This document shows positions 51,033-59,407 of a DNA stretch of 64,000 bases, piece after piece. Each line of letters starts with the position of its first letter. The first letter of the stretch is position 1. The position numbers and the translations under genes were made by a program. The notes under the pieces were generated by a model. That model ran no database searches, was not told where the DNA came from, and saw nothing but the letters and a program-made list of their open reading frames with translations. Origin of the DNA: JASHUC01 sp035606175 (lineage in GTDB: Bacteria; Pseudomonadota; Gammaproteobacteria; Steroidobacterales; Steroidobacteraceae); assembly GCA_035606175.1 (NCBI GenBank), contig DATNFW010000016.1, positions 1-64,000 of the forward strand, in the 5' to 3' direction.

Positions 51033-52715
51033 GTGTCAACCCACGGGGCGAGCGCGCCGGCGGTGCGCGGGCAGCGCCGCGTCGGCTTTCGATGGACCGT
51101 GGCCTCGCTCGCGGCGGCCGCATTCGCGGGACTCGCATCGGCGGCAGCGATCGCGCCCGCAGCGGCTGTGCCTGCGGGGGGCAGGCCTGCATACGCATCG
51201 ATGCCTTCCTGCGCGAACGAGCGCTCCTGCGTCGATCGCGTGCTCGAGCTCGAGAACGAGCGCCTCGCCCTCATGCCCGCCGTCGCTGCGTGGAAATGGC
51301 GGCATCACGCGGCTGTTTCCGATCGCGCGCGCGAGCGCGTGGTGATCGCCGAGTCCGCGAAGCTCGCCCAATCTTCGGGTTTGCTCGGCCCACCTATCGA
51401 GCGCCTGTTCGCGCTGCAGATCCGGTTGGCGACCGATGTGGAGACGGCGAGTCAGCATGAGTGGCGGGAGCGCGGCTTCGATTCCTCACAACCCGATCTC
51501 GACCTCGCGCGCGACTTGCGGCCGCAAATCGATCGGCTGACGCACGAGCTCTTGAGTTCCCTGCGGGCCGCGGAGCCTGCGCTTGCGAGCGCCGACTTCG
51601 TGCGAGGCTACTCGCCAGATGCCGATCGGCTGCTGCGGGCATCGGGTTGGACGCCTGCGACTCGGCACGAGCTGCTCGTTGCGCTCGCGGCCGTTCGCCC
51701 TGCTGCCGCCGCAGCGCCCGCAAGGCAGGCCGCCGCGCATTCGACGCGCCTGATCCTGCTCGGCACGAATGGAGGACCTGCGATCAATCAGTCGCGCTCG
51801 GAGTCATCCAGTCTCCTGGTCGTCGATGGCAAGGCCTACCTGGTCGATGCCGGCTCGGGCACCATCCGGCAGATCGTGCAGGCCGGTGAGGGCCCCGAGC
51901 GCATTCGCGGGATCTTCATTACTCATCACCACATCGATCACGACGCCGGCTTGCCATCGGTGCTCGACGAGATCTGGTTCTTGAATGCGTGGGAGCACCT
52001 CGAGGCGCCTCCGACACGAATATATGGGCCGCCCGCCACACGGTTCCTGGTGCACGCGGCACTCGAGTATCTGAGTGTCTCGGAACGGATCTTTCGAGCC
52101 GGTGTTCCTGCGCTCGCGCCGGCAGCGGGGATGTTCGAAGCACACGACATCGATCACGACGGCCTCATCCTCGATGACGGGACGGTGCGCGTGACGGCGG
52201 CCGAGAACACGCATTTCTATTTCAAATCGGGAAGCCGCGAGACCGGCCGCGACCGCTCCTACGCGTATCGCTTCGACACACCGGCCGGATCGGTCGTGTT
52301 CACGGGCGACACGGGGCCGAGCGAGGCGGTGACCCGGCTCGCAACTGGTGCGGACGTGCTCGTCAGTGAGATCTGCGCGGTGTGCTCGCCCGCAGGGTTG
52401 GCCCCCCCGCAGGCGGGTCGGGGGCCGGCGCCCCCACCGGCTGGACCGGCACCGCGGGCAGGCCGTCCGCAGCTACCCGCAGACCTCGCCGCGCAGGAGC
52501 GCTTTCACCTGCTGCACGAGCACGTGACGCCCGACGAGGTCGGCGAAATGGCTGCCCAGGCGCACGTCAAAGTTCTCGTGCTGACGCATCTGGTCCCGGG
52601 CACTGCCGCGACCGACATGACGCGCTTCACGGCGCCCATCGCGAAGCATTTCACGGGCGCAGTGATCCCCGGCAGAGACTTCCTGGAATACGATTTGAAC
52701 GCACCGAGGGGCTGA
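51033..52715 (+). CDS. Exported chorismate-mutase-like / metallo-beta-lactamase fusion protein
   Basis: 560 residues. A hydrophobic export sequence (about 18-50, WTVASLAAAAFAGLASAAA) is followed by an AroQ-gamma chorismate-mutase-like helical domain (about 66-225). In it, ENERLALMPAVAAWKWRHH, then SDRARERVVIAESAKLAQSS, and LQIRLATDVETASQHEW line up with secreted MtCM and E. coli-type AroQ. Likely matching active-site residues are R77, K88, D97, Q129 and E137; the Thr seen in MtCM is Ala here. The second domain (about 238-555) is an MBL-fold hydrolase with H298-x-H300-x-D302-H303 in FITHHHIDHDAG, GDTGPSEAV, and a Pro/Gly-rich insert. GTG start 5 bases after the GMC stop. The combination is unusual; activity of either half is inferred. 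Confidence 0.82.
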   Translation: MSTHGASAPAVRGQRRVGFRWTVASLAAAAFAGLASAAAIAPAAAVPAGGRPAYASMPSCANERSCVDRVLELENERLALMPAVAAWKWRHHAAVSDRARERVVIAESAKLAQSSGLLGPPIERLFALQIRLATDVETASQHEWRERGFDSSQPDLDLARDLRPQIDRLTHELLSSLRAAEPALASADFVRGYSPDADRLLRASGWTPATRHELLVALAAVRPAAAAAPARQAAAHSTRLILLGTNGGPAINQSRSESSSLLVVDGKAYLVDAGSGTIRQIVQAGEGPERIRGIFITHHHIDHDAGLPSVLDEIWFLNAWEHLEAPPTRIYGPPATRFLVHAALEYLSVSERIFRAGVPALAPAAGMFEAHDIDHDGLILDDGTVRVTAAENTHFYFKSGSRETGRDRSYAYRFDTPAGSVVFTGDTGPSEAVTRLATGADVLVSEICAVCSPAGLAPPQAGRGPAPPPAGPAPRAGRPQLPADLAAQERFHLLHEHVTPDEVGEMAAQAHVKVLVLTHLVPGTAATDMTRFTAPIAKHFTGAVIPGRDFLEYDLNAPRG

Positions 52716-52728
52716 GCGAAGAGCCTGC

Positions 52729-54249
52729 CTACCCGCCGAGCTCCTCGCCGCTCAACCACCACCCGTGGATGCCCTGTCCGATACGGAAGGGCAGCTTCAC
52801 ACACGCGACGGCCCCATCCTCCAGGCGGCGCGTATCCGCGACGACCAGGTCCGAGCGCGCATCGAGCAGCCGGTTCGCTATACCGACCAGATAACCGTCG
52901 CCCTCGGGCGCGCTCTTCGAGCGCGGCACGAAGACGCACTCCTGCAGCGTCGAGTCGCTGCCTGCGAAGAACGTGGAGGTGCTGCGCGTCGCGTGATCGA
53001 AGCGCGTCCAGCAGTTGACGGGCTGCGTGAGCACGTGCGCCAGGCGTTCATCGAACGGGCGCGTCGGGTCCATGGTCGGCATGAATCCGAAGCGGTACGG
53101 CAGCGTGTGGTAGCGATCGTCCTGGCGCGGGAGGATCCCGACATCGGGGTAGAGCACCTCCATGTCATATGTATCGACGCTCTTTTTCGACAGATCGACC
53201 GTGAGACGCGTGACCCGCCCCTCGGCCGCACGTGGGTCGTACGGCTCGCCGTTCGCGTTGGGGAAGAAGGGGAACTGATTCTTGAGCGCCATGTCCATGT
53301 CGACCCAGATCCGCTCACCCTCCGAGAAGGCGCCCATCACGTGCGTCGCGCAGCGCTCGGGTCCCCTGAGCCAGCGGATGTCCTTGCCGTCGCCGCCCCG
53401 GCGCATGACGCCGAGCCAGGTCGGCAGCCGTGAGTCCCAGGCGAAATGCACGCCGCCGAGCTTCATTTGACCGACGTTGGTTGCCATCGGCATCACGAGA
53501 AATGCGACGTGTCGCTGCGTGACGGCGAAGTCGTGGAGCATCCCGACGTAGGGCACCTTGATCCACGCCTCCCAGGTGATCCGGCCGCGGCGATCGATCG
53601 AGTACACCGCCACGTCGTCCGTCGCCTCGCCCGCCGCCTCGTAACCGAAGGCGATCATCTCGCCCGTCTCCGGGTCGAACTTCGGATGCGCCGTGAACGT
53701 GCGGCTCGTGAGCTTGCCGCGGAAATCATGATAGTCGTCGAGCGTGTCGAGAGTTGCGGGATCGAGCAAAACCGGAGGACTGTCTTCCTTCAGCGCGAGG
53801 AGCTTGCCGGCATGAAACACGACGTGTGTGTTCGCGGTCCCGCGTGAGAGCCCCTTGACCGAAGGATCGTCCGTGTACGGATTGCGATACATCCCGAACA
53901 GCGACCGCCGCGCCTCCTCCTGCGCCTTGAAGCGCTGTGTGCGCACATAGCGGCTCCTGAAGTCCACGTGGCCATTCGCGATGCGGAACATCGAGACGTG
54001 CCCCTCGCCATCGAATGGGATGTTATCGGGGCAGCGCGGCGGATACTGGTAGTCCGGCCCGACCCGATAGAACGCGCCGTTGAGCGCGGCGGGAATCTCG
54101 CCCTCGATCTCGCAATCGCGCAAATCCACCTCGGCGCGAAACGGTCCGCCGAAGCGCTTGAACATCGGATTGTCGGAGAATCGTACGGGCGTTGACTTGT
54201 GCAGTGCGTCTGCCTGTGGAGGCGAGTAGGGCTTGATGATGACATTCAT
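52729..54249 (-). CDS. Carotenoid/lignostilbene oxygenase family protein
   Basis: 506 residues. Fe(II)-dependent enzymes of this family cut conjugated C=C bonds in carotenoids or stilbenes. The four iron-binding histidines are visible: H188 (FTAHPKF), H239 (MLHDFAV), H303 (ATHVMGAF) and H495 (GIHGWW). The N-terminal segment RVGPDYQYPPRCPDNIPFDG is the family start. The protein is cytoplasmic, with no signal. It is convergent with the chorismate-mutase/MBL gene (13-base gap) and divergent from the small CxxC protein at 54415. Which substrate (apocarotenoid or lignin dimer) is used cannot be told. ATG at 54249; no strong Shine-Dalgarno. Confidence 0.9.
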   Translation of the reverse strand: MNVIIKPYSPPQADALHKSTPVRFSDNPMFKRFGGPFRAEVDLRDCEIEGEIPAALNGAFYRVGPDYQYPPRCPDNIPFDGEGHVSMFRIANGHVDFRSRYVRTQRFKAQEEARRSLFGMYRNPYTDDPSVKGLSRGTANTHVVFHAGKLLALKEDSPPVLLDPATLDTLDDYHDFRGKLTSRTFTAHPKFDPETGEMIAFGYEAAGEATDDVAVYSIDRRGRITWEAWIKVPYVGMLHDFAVTQRHVAFLVMPMATNVGQMKLGGVHFAWDSRLPTWLGVMRRGGDGKDIRWLRGPERCATHVMGAFSEGERIWVDMDMALKNQFPFFPNANGEPYDPRAAEGRVTRLTVDLSKKSVDTYDMEVLYPDVGILPRQDDRYHTLPYRFGFMPTMDPTRPFDERLAHVLTQPVNCWTRFDHATRSTSTFFAGSDSTLQECVFVPRSKSAPEGDGYLVGIANRLLDARSDLVVADTRRLEDGAVACVKLPFRIGQGIHGWWLSGEELGG

Positions 54250-54414
54250 AAGAACAGCTTCGCTCGAGATGTGAGGAGATCGTGAGTCGGTCGGGAGTTA
54301 TTCTACGCGCGGACGGCGGGCCACTCGGCATTGGGCCCGGGCGCTTCGAGGCGCAGTGGGAACAGGGTTTGCTGGGCGTCTGGTGTCGCGGCCAACACTC
54401 GCGACGCACGATTC

Positions 54415-54732
54415 ATGGACTCGCAGCCCTCGAAAGAGAAGCGTATTCCGGATGAGCTCGCGAGATATCTCAATGAGCTCAGGATGCGCGTTCACCGCTA
54501 CCGCCGTTACGGGCTGCTGCCCGAAGGACGCGGCACGCTGCGCCTGCGGGCCCGCCGGGGCTCCGGACTGACGTGTCTGGTCTGCGGAGAGCCCGTGCTC
54601 GCGAGTGAGCCCGAGATCATCATCGAGTGCGAGCCGGACCCCGAGCTGCTGCCCGAGTCGCCGACTTACCGTTTGCATCATCTCTGCCACGTCATCTGGC
54701 TCACTGAGAGCCACCCCAAGCGCCGCCGCTAG
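54415..54732 (+). CDS. Zinc-ribbon-like protein with CxxC and HxxC (paralogue 2)
   Basis: 105 residues, no signal peptide. It shares the pattern of the protein at 48320: GLLPEGRGTLRLRARRGSG, then C54-x-x-C57 in CLVCGEPVLASEPEIII, and H88-x-x-C91 in RLHHLCHVIW. The four residues could hold one zinc. The basic, short C-terminus (PKRRR) and basic N-terminal helix (RMRVHRYRRYG) could bind nucleic acid. It begins 165 bases upstream of the divergent oxygenase gene. Unassigned family. I chose the ATG at 54415; the frame is open 28 codons further upstream. Confidence 0.75.
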   Translation: MDSQPSKEKRIPDELARYLNELRMRVHRYRRYGLLPEGRGTLRLRARRGSGLTCLVCGEPVLASEPEIIIECEPDPELLPESPTYRLHHLCHVIWLTESHPKRRR

Positions 54733-54764
54733 TGTCAGGCGCTGGGCCGGGCGCGGCGGGCACA

Positions 54765-55814
54765 TCACTCGGATCCTTCAGCTCCCACGGCAACCCAGGC
54801 GAGATCGGCGTTCGAGACGGAGCCGACCTCGAAGCGGCGCGCGCTCGCGCTCATGCGCGTGAGCGCCTGGGCGAGCGGCATCGGCGGCGGCGCGGCGGCG
54901 GCGCCGCGCTTCGCCTTGTGAAAGCGTACGGGATTGATGCGGGCGACGACGTAGTTGCGCAGGTACGGTGATTTGAAGCCACGTGCCGTGAGCGCCCCAA
55001 CGATCCGTTTGACCTCGCGGTCGATCTCCTCGAGCCGCGCCGCGTGTCCCTCCCGGGACATGAGGCTCTTGGTGAGCGGCTGATCGCTGAAACGATCCAC
55101 TTTCTTCAGCAAGGGCGCATACGCGCCGCCTCCGAAGCGGCCGTTCCGCTCGTACGCAATGCCGAGCGTCAGCAGCTCGGGTGCTTCGAGCTCTGCGGCA
55201 TGTTCGCTCTCGCGCGCCCCGCGATCGCGCCTGGCGATCGCGCGCGCCATCCGGATCGATTCGAGACTGCGGTCTTTGAGGTTGTGCGCCTTCTCGGTAT
55301 TGAGCGCGAGAATGCGGAACGCGAGCGCCTCGTCGGCCGAGATGAGCGCCGTGATGCGTTCTAGCCCGAGAAACTTCGAGGCGGCGAGCCGGTGCCTGCC
55401 GTTCGGCGTCCACCAGCGCTCGTCCTCGCCGCGAACGACGATCAGCGGATCGAGAAAGACGCCGGTCTCCTCGATCTTGTCGGCGAGGCGGCGCGCATGG
55501 GTCGGGGAGAGATCCCGCTGAAACGGAGTCGGCGCGACGGCGGCGAGCGGCAGTGAGGCGAGCAGCAGCGGGCGCCCGTCGAGCGGATCGCGATACGAAC
55601 CGAGGACGATTCCACCGTCGGCGGCGACAAGCGCCGCGGTCTCGGCGATCGCCGGATCGGCCGGATCGAGCGGTACGTCCGCCGCGGCAGGACCGCGTGA
55701 TCCGCCGCGCGGCGCGAGCTTGCCGCGACGCGTGCTCGCGCGAACGGAGCGCTTGGCGCTGCTGCCTCGTACGCGCGGATTCGATTTGCGCTTCAACGCG
55801 GCAGCCCCATCCAT
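54765..55814 (-). CDS. ParB-like nuclease-domain protein
   Basis: 349 residues. A basic N-terminal tail (KRKSNPRVRGSSAKRSV) precedes a ParB/Sulfiredoxin-type domain: FQRDLSPTHARRLADKIEE, then FLDPLIVVRGEDERWWTPNGR (HRLAASKFLG follows). The ParB box is GRHRLAA. The C-terminal part has no obvious helix-turn-helix. Solitary ParB-like proteins can be CTPase switches, nucleases or regulators; no parA, parS or plasmid gene is nearby. The ATG at 55814 overlaps the 3' end of the LytTR regulator gene by 22 bases, so it belongs to that operon. Confidence 0.82.
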   Translation of the reverse strand: MDGAAALKRKSNPRVRGSSAKRSVRASTRRGKLAPRGGSRGPAAADVPLDPADPAIAETAALVAADGGIVLGSYRDPLDGRPLLLASLPLAAVAPTPFQRDLSPTHARRLADKIEETGVFLDPLIVVRGEDERWWTPNGRHRLAASKFLGLERITALISADEALAFRILALNTEKAHNLKDRSLESIRMARAIARRDRGARESEHAAELEAPELLTLGIAYERNGRFGGGAYAPLLKKVDRFSDQPLTKSLMSREGHAARLEEIDREVKRIVGALTARGFKSPYLRNYVVARINPVRFHKAKRGAAAAPPPMPLAQALTRMSASARRFEVGSVSNADLAWVAVGAEGSE

Positions 55815-56731
55815 TGCTCGAGGGGCTCGACGCGGTTGCGGCTCACGGAGAGCCGCGCCCCGTTCTTCAGCTGCACGGCGTAGTCGCCGCCAGGCTCCCG
55901 CAGCAGGGTGTCGATGCGATCGAGCCGCACGATGACGCTCCGGTGGATCCGGAAGAACCGCGCGGGATCGAGCCGCTCCTCGAGGGTCTGCATCCGCTCA
56001 CGGATGATGTAGGTCTTCTCGCCGACGTGAATTTCGGCGTAAGGACCGCTCGCGGTGATGTACTCGATCGTCTCGACCGGCACCACTCGCACCTGTCCGC
56101 GCATCTCGACGGCGATGCGCTCGAGATACGGCGACCCGCCGCGATGGCCGCCGGCTGGGGCACGCGGCACTCCGGTCGCCCCCGCGCTCGGTGCGCCTGC
56201 GGCCCCGGCCGGTTCGGCGGGCGTGCCGGACGCGCCGGCTGCCCCGGGTCCGCCCGCCGCGCCGGCCGCCGGCCAGGTGGCGGCTGCCGCCGCGGCGCGC
56301 GCCTCGCTTTGCAATAGCGCGCGGAGCTGTTCGGTGAGCCGGCCGACTTCCTTCAGCTCGATCATGTGGCGCGCGCGGCGGAAAGCCTGCTCGAAGCGCT
56401 CGTCGTCGAACGGCTTCACCAGATAATCGACTGCGGCGACATTGAAAGCCTGCAGTGCGAAGCGGTCGTAGGCCGTCACGAATATCGTCGGCGGCATGCG
56501 CTCGGCGCCCACGTCGCGCACCACATCGAATCCCGTGCGGCCGGGCATCTGCACATCGAGGAACACCAGATCGGGCTTGAGCTTCAAGATCGCTTCGACG
56601 GCCGCATCTCCGTCCTCGGCCGTGCCGGCGATCTCGATATGGCTTTCTTTGCGGAGCAGGTCCTCGAGGCGCTGTCTCGCGAGCGCCTCGTCGTCCGCGA
56701 CGAGCACGCGAAGCGGGTGAGGGGCCGCCAT
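55793..56731 (-). CDS. LytTR-family response regulator
   Basis: 312 residues. The receiver (about 5-125) has RVLVADDEALARQRLED, the phospho-acceptor D59 in LVFLDVQMPG and the lysine in YLVKPFDD. The LytTR DNA-binding domain follows at about 205-305 (ETIEYITASGPYAEIHV, then RFFRIHRSVIVRLDRID). Between them lies a long Ala/Gly/Pro-rich linker (142-199) with several G-x-y triplets. The ATG at 56731 begins 15 bases after the LytS-like kinase stop. Such pairs often control cell-surface or murein genes. Confidence 0.9.
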   Translation of the reverse strand: MAAPHPLRVLVADDEALARQRLEDLLRKESHIEIAGTAEDGDAAVEAILKLKPDLVFLDVQMPGRTGFDVVRDVGAERMPPTIFVTAYDRFALQAFNVAAVDYLVKPFDDERFEQAFRRARHMIELKEVGRLTEQLRALLQSEARAAAAAATWPAAGAAGGPGAAGASGTPAEPAGAAGAPSAGATGVPRAPAGGHRGGSPYLERIAVEMRGQVRVVPVETIEYITASGPYAEIHVGEKTYIIRERMQTLEERLDPARFFRIHRSVIVRLDRIDTLLREPGGDYAVQLKNGARLSVSRNRVEPLEQWMGLPR

Positions 56732-56746
56732 GTCGCGGCAGGCTCC

Positions 56747-57952
56747 CTAAGCTTCGGCTGCGACCGCCGCCGTCCTTAGGTCGGCCGGAGTGTGGTACGG
56801 CAGCGAGACTTCAGCGACGAAGCCGCCGCCCTCGAATTCCCTGAGTGCGAGGCTCTGCTCGGCGCCGTAGAGCTGTGCGAGGCGCGCCCGCGTGTTGCGC
56901 AAGCCGACTCCCTCGCTCGCGGGCAGGCGGCCGTTGGCGAGGCCGGGCCCGTTGTCCTGCACGCTGAGCACCACGCGCTCTCCTTCGCGCCGGGCGCGTA
57001 TCTCGATGCGCCCCGCACCGACCATCTTGCTCACTCCGTGCTTGACGGCGTTCTCGACGAGCGGCTGGAGGATGAGATTCGGGACGAGGGCTGCGCTCGC
57101 CTCCGGATCGGCGTGCATGCGCACGTGCAGCCGGCCCTGGAAGCGGATCTGCATTACCTCGAGGTAGCGGTCGATGAACGTGAGCTCGCGATTGAGCGGC
57201 ACTTCGGGCTCGTCGGCCTCATCGAGGGAGGTGCGCAGCAACTCCGAGAGCCGCGCGATCATGCGGCGCACGCCGCGCGGATCGCGCTCGACCAGCGCCG
57301 AGATGGCATTCAGTGTGTTGAACAGGAAGTGGGGATTGAGCTGCGTGCGCAGTGCCGTGAGGCGTGCGTCGGCGAGTTGTGCCTGCAGCTGCGCTGCCTG
57401 CGCCTTGAGGTTCACCGCTTCCTCGCGCCTCACGCGGTAGTTGAGGAAGTAATTGCGCGCGTAGCCGGCGAAGAGCACCAGGACGTACACGAAGAAATCG
57501 TTCATGAACCACAGCGAGCGCAGCCGCATCACCGCCGCGATCTGCGGAGTGAGCGTCGTCGGCCAGTGATAGAGCTTGTAGCGCAGCAAGTTGGTCAGCA
57601 CGTCCATGAAGATGCCGACGGCGAGGCCGAGCACCAGGATCATGGCGCGCGAGCGCCACCCCGAACGCTCGATCGGATAGAGGCTCGCCAGACGGAAAAT
57701 CGGCGGTGTCAGCAGCGCCCACAGATAGGCGATCGCGAAGTCGAGGACGAGCGGCGCGACGAGGACGCGCGGCTTCAGCAGGATCAGCGAGTTCGCCGAG
57801 GAGAGTACGGCGATCAGGGTCCAGAACCCGAAGATGAGCGCGATTTCCGTGCGCGTGAACGGCGCGCGCTCCGGACAGGCCTCGGCGGCACTGGCAGGCG
57901 AGCCGAGCCCGACGCTGGAGCGCAGGAAGACATCTACACCGGTCGCGGCCAT
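56747..57952 (-). CDS. LytS-like sensor histidine kinase
   Basis: 401 residues. About four N-terminal membrane helices (ALIFGFWTLIAVLSSANSLI, then LVLDFAIAYLWALLTPPIF and so on) precede the His-kinase (PF06580-type) region with the phospho-acceptor in LNPHFLFNTLNAISAL. The HATPase shows LQPLVENAVKHGVS, and QDNGPGLANGRLP. The sensor is the membrane part. AGGGAG precedes the ATG at 57952. It is the first gene of a kinase-regulator-ParB-like operon. The 155 bases upstream to the next lipoprotein hold no recognised element. Confidence 0.9.
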   Translation of the reverse strand: MAATGVDVFLRSSVGLGSPASAAEACPERAPFTRTEIALIFGFWTLIAVLSSANSLILLKPRVLVAPLVLDFAIAYLWALLTPPIFRLASLYPIERSGWRSRAMILVLGLAVGIFMDVLTNLLRYKLYHWPTTLTPQIAAVMRLRSLWFMNDFFVYVLVLFAGYARNYFLNYRVRREEAVNLKAQAAQLQAQLADARLTALRTQLNPHFLFNTLNAISALVERDPRGVRRMIARLSELLRTSLDEADEPEVPLNRELTFIDRYLEVMQIRFQGRLHVRMHADPEASAALVPNLILQPLVENAVKHGVSKMVGAGRIEIRARREGERVVLSVQDNGPGLANGRLPASEGVGLRNTRARLAQLYGAEQSLALREFEGGGFVAEVSLPYHTPADLRTAAVAAEA

Positions 57953-58107
57953 AGCTCCCTGGGCGTTCAGCGCTGACGGGGGGACCCGGACACGCAGCTA
58001 GCATAGGCGCGCGCAGGCGCCGGGTGCAAAGGGGCGTTGCGAGGCGCATACGGGGAAGCACGAGTTGCGGGAATCGAGTGTCGAGCGGCCGGCCCGTTGC
58101 GGCCCGG

Positions 58108-58788
58108 TCAATCGTCCGTGGGCACTGCGGAGGGAGGTTCCCGGGTGGGATCATACGTGCGCTTCACCGTGAGGCTCGGGACGCGACCGTCCTTTCCGAG
58201 CTCGATCGTCTCGATGAGCTGCTTACCGTCCGGCGAGAGCGCGAACGTCTCGGTAGCCCGCGGTCCAACTTGCGGTTTGAGGCTGATCCAGTAGGCACGC
58301 CCCTTCCACCCGGAGCGCTGGTCCGCCACCCCGCCCGGAACCGAGACGACGCTGCGCTCGCCGGGAACGTACGTGTGCGAGCTTTCGGCGTTCGAGATCA
58401 CGATTTCCCCGGGACGCTGCTCGATCCGCAGCCAGTCGCCGTTTGCGAGCAGGCTCCTCTGCAGCGAGAGATCGGGGGCGAATACCATGGGTGGCGGGGC
58501 AAGGAGGGCGGCGTCGCTCCCATAGTCGCTCATCCCGACGCGGGCGCGGGGGCCTCCGCGAGCCTTGCGCGCATCTTTCATGAGCTCATCGAGTGCTTTG
58601 CGGCTGTCCGTGCTGTGCTGCGGGTCGAGCTTCCACGTACCTGCAATGTCGGTCCCCGCTGGAGGCTCGGTGGCTACGCGGCTCATATCCGCGCAGGCCG
58701 AAAGAGCGCCGGCGAAGCACAGCGCCGCTGCGCACGCCCAAAGCCTCTCCGGCAGATCAACGCTCGGATGGGCTCTGCGCGGCTCCAA
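58108..58788 (-). CDS. Putative lipoprotein of unknown function
   Basis: About 226 residues from an uncertain start. A hydrophobic signal ACAAALCFAGALSAC ends in a lipobox (LSAC), so the protein is probably membrane-anchored at the cysteine. Mature sequence includes GTWKLDPQHSTDSRKALDEL, LRIEQRPGEIVISNAESSHT and TETFALSPDGKQLIETIEL. I do not recognise the family. No ATG stands close to the signal; a TTG at 58788, 31 bases inside the upstream DUF4136 gene, is the nearest reasonable start. The longer frame seen upstream is inside that gene and is not supported. Confidence 0.65.
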   Translation of the reverse strand: MEPRRAHPSVDLPERLWACAAALCFAGALSACADMSRVATEPPAGTDIAGTWKLDPQHSTDSRKALDELMKDARKARGGPRARVGMSDYGSDAALLAPPPMVFAPDLSLQRSLLANGDWLRIEQRPGEIVISNAESSHTYVPGERSVVSVPGGVADQRSGWKGRAYWISLKPQVGPRATETFALSPDGKQLIETIELGKDGRVPSLTVKRTYDPTREPPSAVPTDD

Positions 58789-59383
58789 GCGGCTGCTTGG
58801 GGAATTTGGTGAAAATGCTGGCAACCGTCTCGTCGATGGAAGCCTTGGGATGCTCGAGCGCTGCCCGGTTGACCCGGCTGACCGCTGAGGCGCTCCAGAT
58901 TGCATCCTTGTTCTGCGCTTCGATGACATCGATTGTCAGTGTACCCTCTGTGTAGGCCTGGATGTCGTTCCAGCCCCCCACGCCCCACGGGCCTGGCCCG
59001 CCCCACCAGCCGGGACCCCAGCCCCAGCCGTAGCCCCATCCGTACCCGAAGCCGGAGCCCCAGCCCGGTCCCCAATACGGGCCGAGCTCTCCCCGCAGGC
59101 GATCGCGCGTCGAGGTATGAAAATCGATGAGCAGCTGCGGGTGATCGCTCTTGGTGAAGCCACGGGCCGCCATCTGGCTGTCGACGGCTGCCTCGAGATC
59201 GCGGGTCGTGATGCTGCGGTAGTTGCCGCGGTCCGTTCCGGGATGCTCGACATAGTTATAAGTGGTGTAGCGGCCCAGGTCGAGCTCGGGTGCGGACTGG
59301 GTGCGGATCTCCGGCGCCGCGACACAGGCCGCCAGAAGCGCCAGCATCGCGGCGGCGGTTATCGCGTTCCTAAGCGGGATCAT
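58757..59383 (-). CDS. DUF4136 lipoprotein with Gly/Trp/Tyr-rich stretch
   Basis: 208 residues. The signal LRNAITAAAMLALLAAC ends in a lipobox (LAAC). The DUF4136 features are FDHP-like segments: LDLGRYTTYNYV, then ALDQ-like ARGFTKSDHPQLLIDFH. A glycine/tryptophan/tyrosine-rich stretch (GPYWGPGWGSGFGYGW onward) lies in the middle, where this family often varies. SASAVSRVNRAALEHPK follows in the second half. GGAG precedes the ATG at 59383. Outer-membrane location is likely; function unknown. Confidence 0.83.
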   Translation of the reverse strand: MIPLRNAITAAAMLALLAACVAAPEIRTQSAPELDLGRYTTYNYVEHPGTDRGNYRSITTRDLEAAVDSQMAARGFTKSDHPQLLIDFHTSTRDRLRGELGPYWGPGWGSGFGYGWGYGWGWGPGWWGGPGPWGVGGWNDIQAYTEGTLTIDVIEAQNKDAIWSASAVSRVNRAALEHPKASIDETVASIFTKFPKQPLGAAQSPSER

Positions 59384-59407
59384 GTGCGCTCCGCATGGCA
59401 TGAGCTC

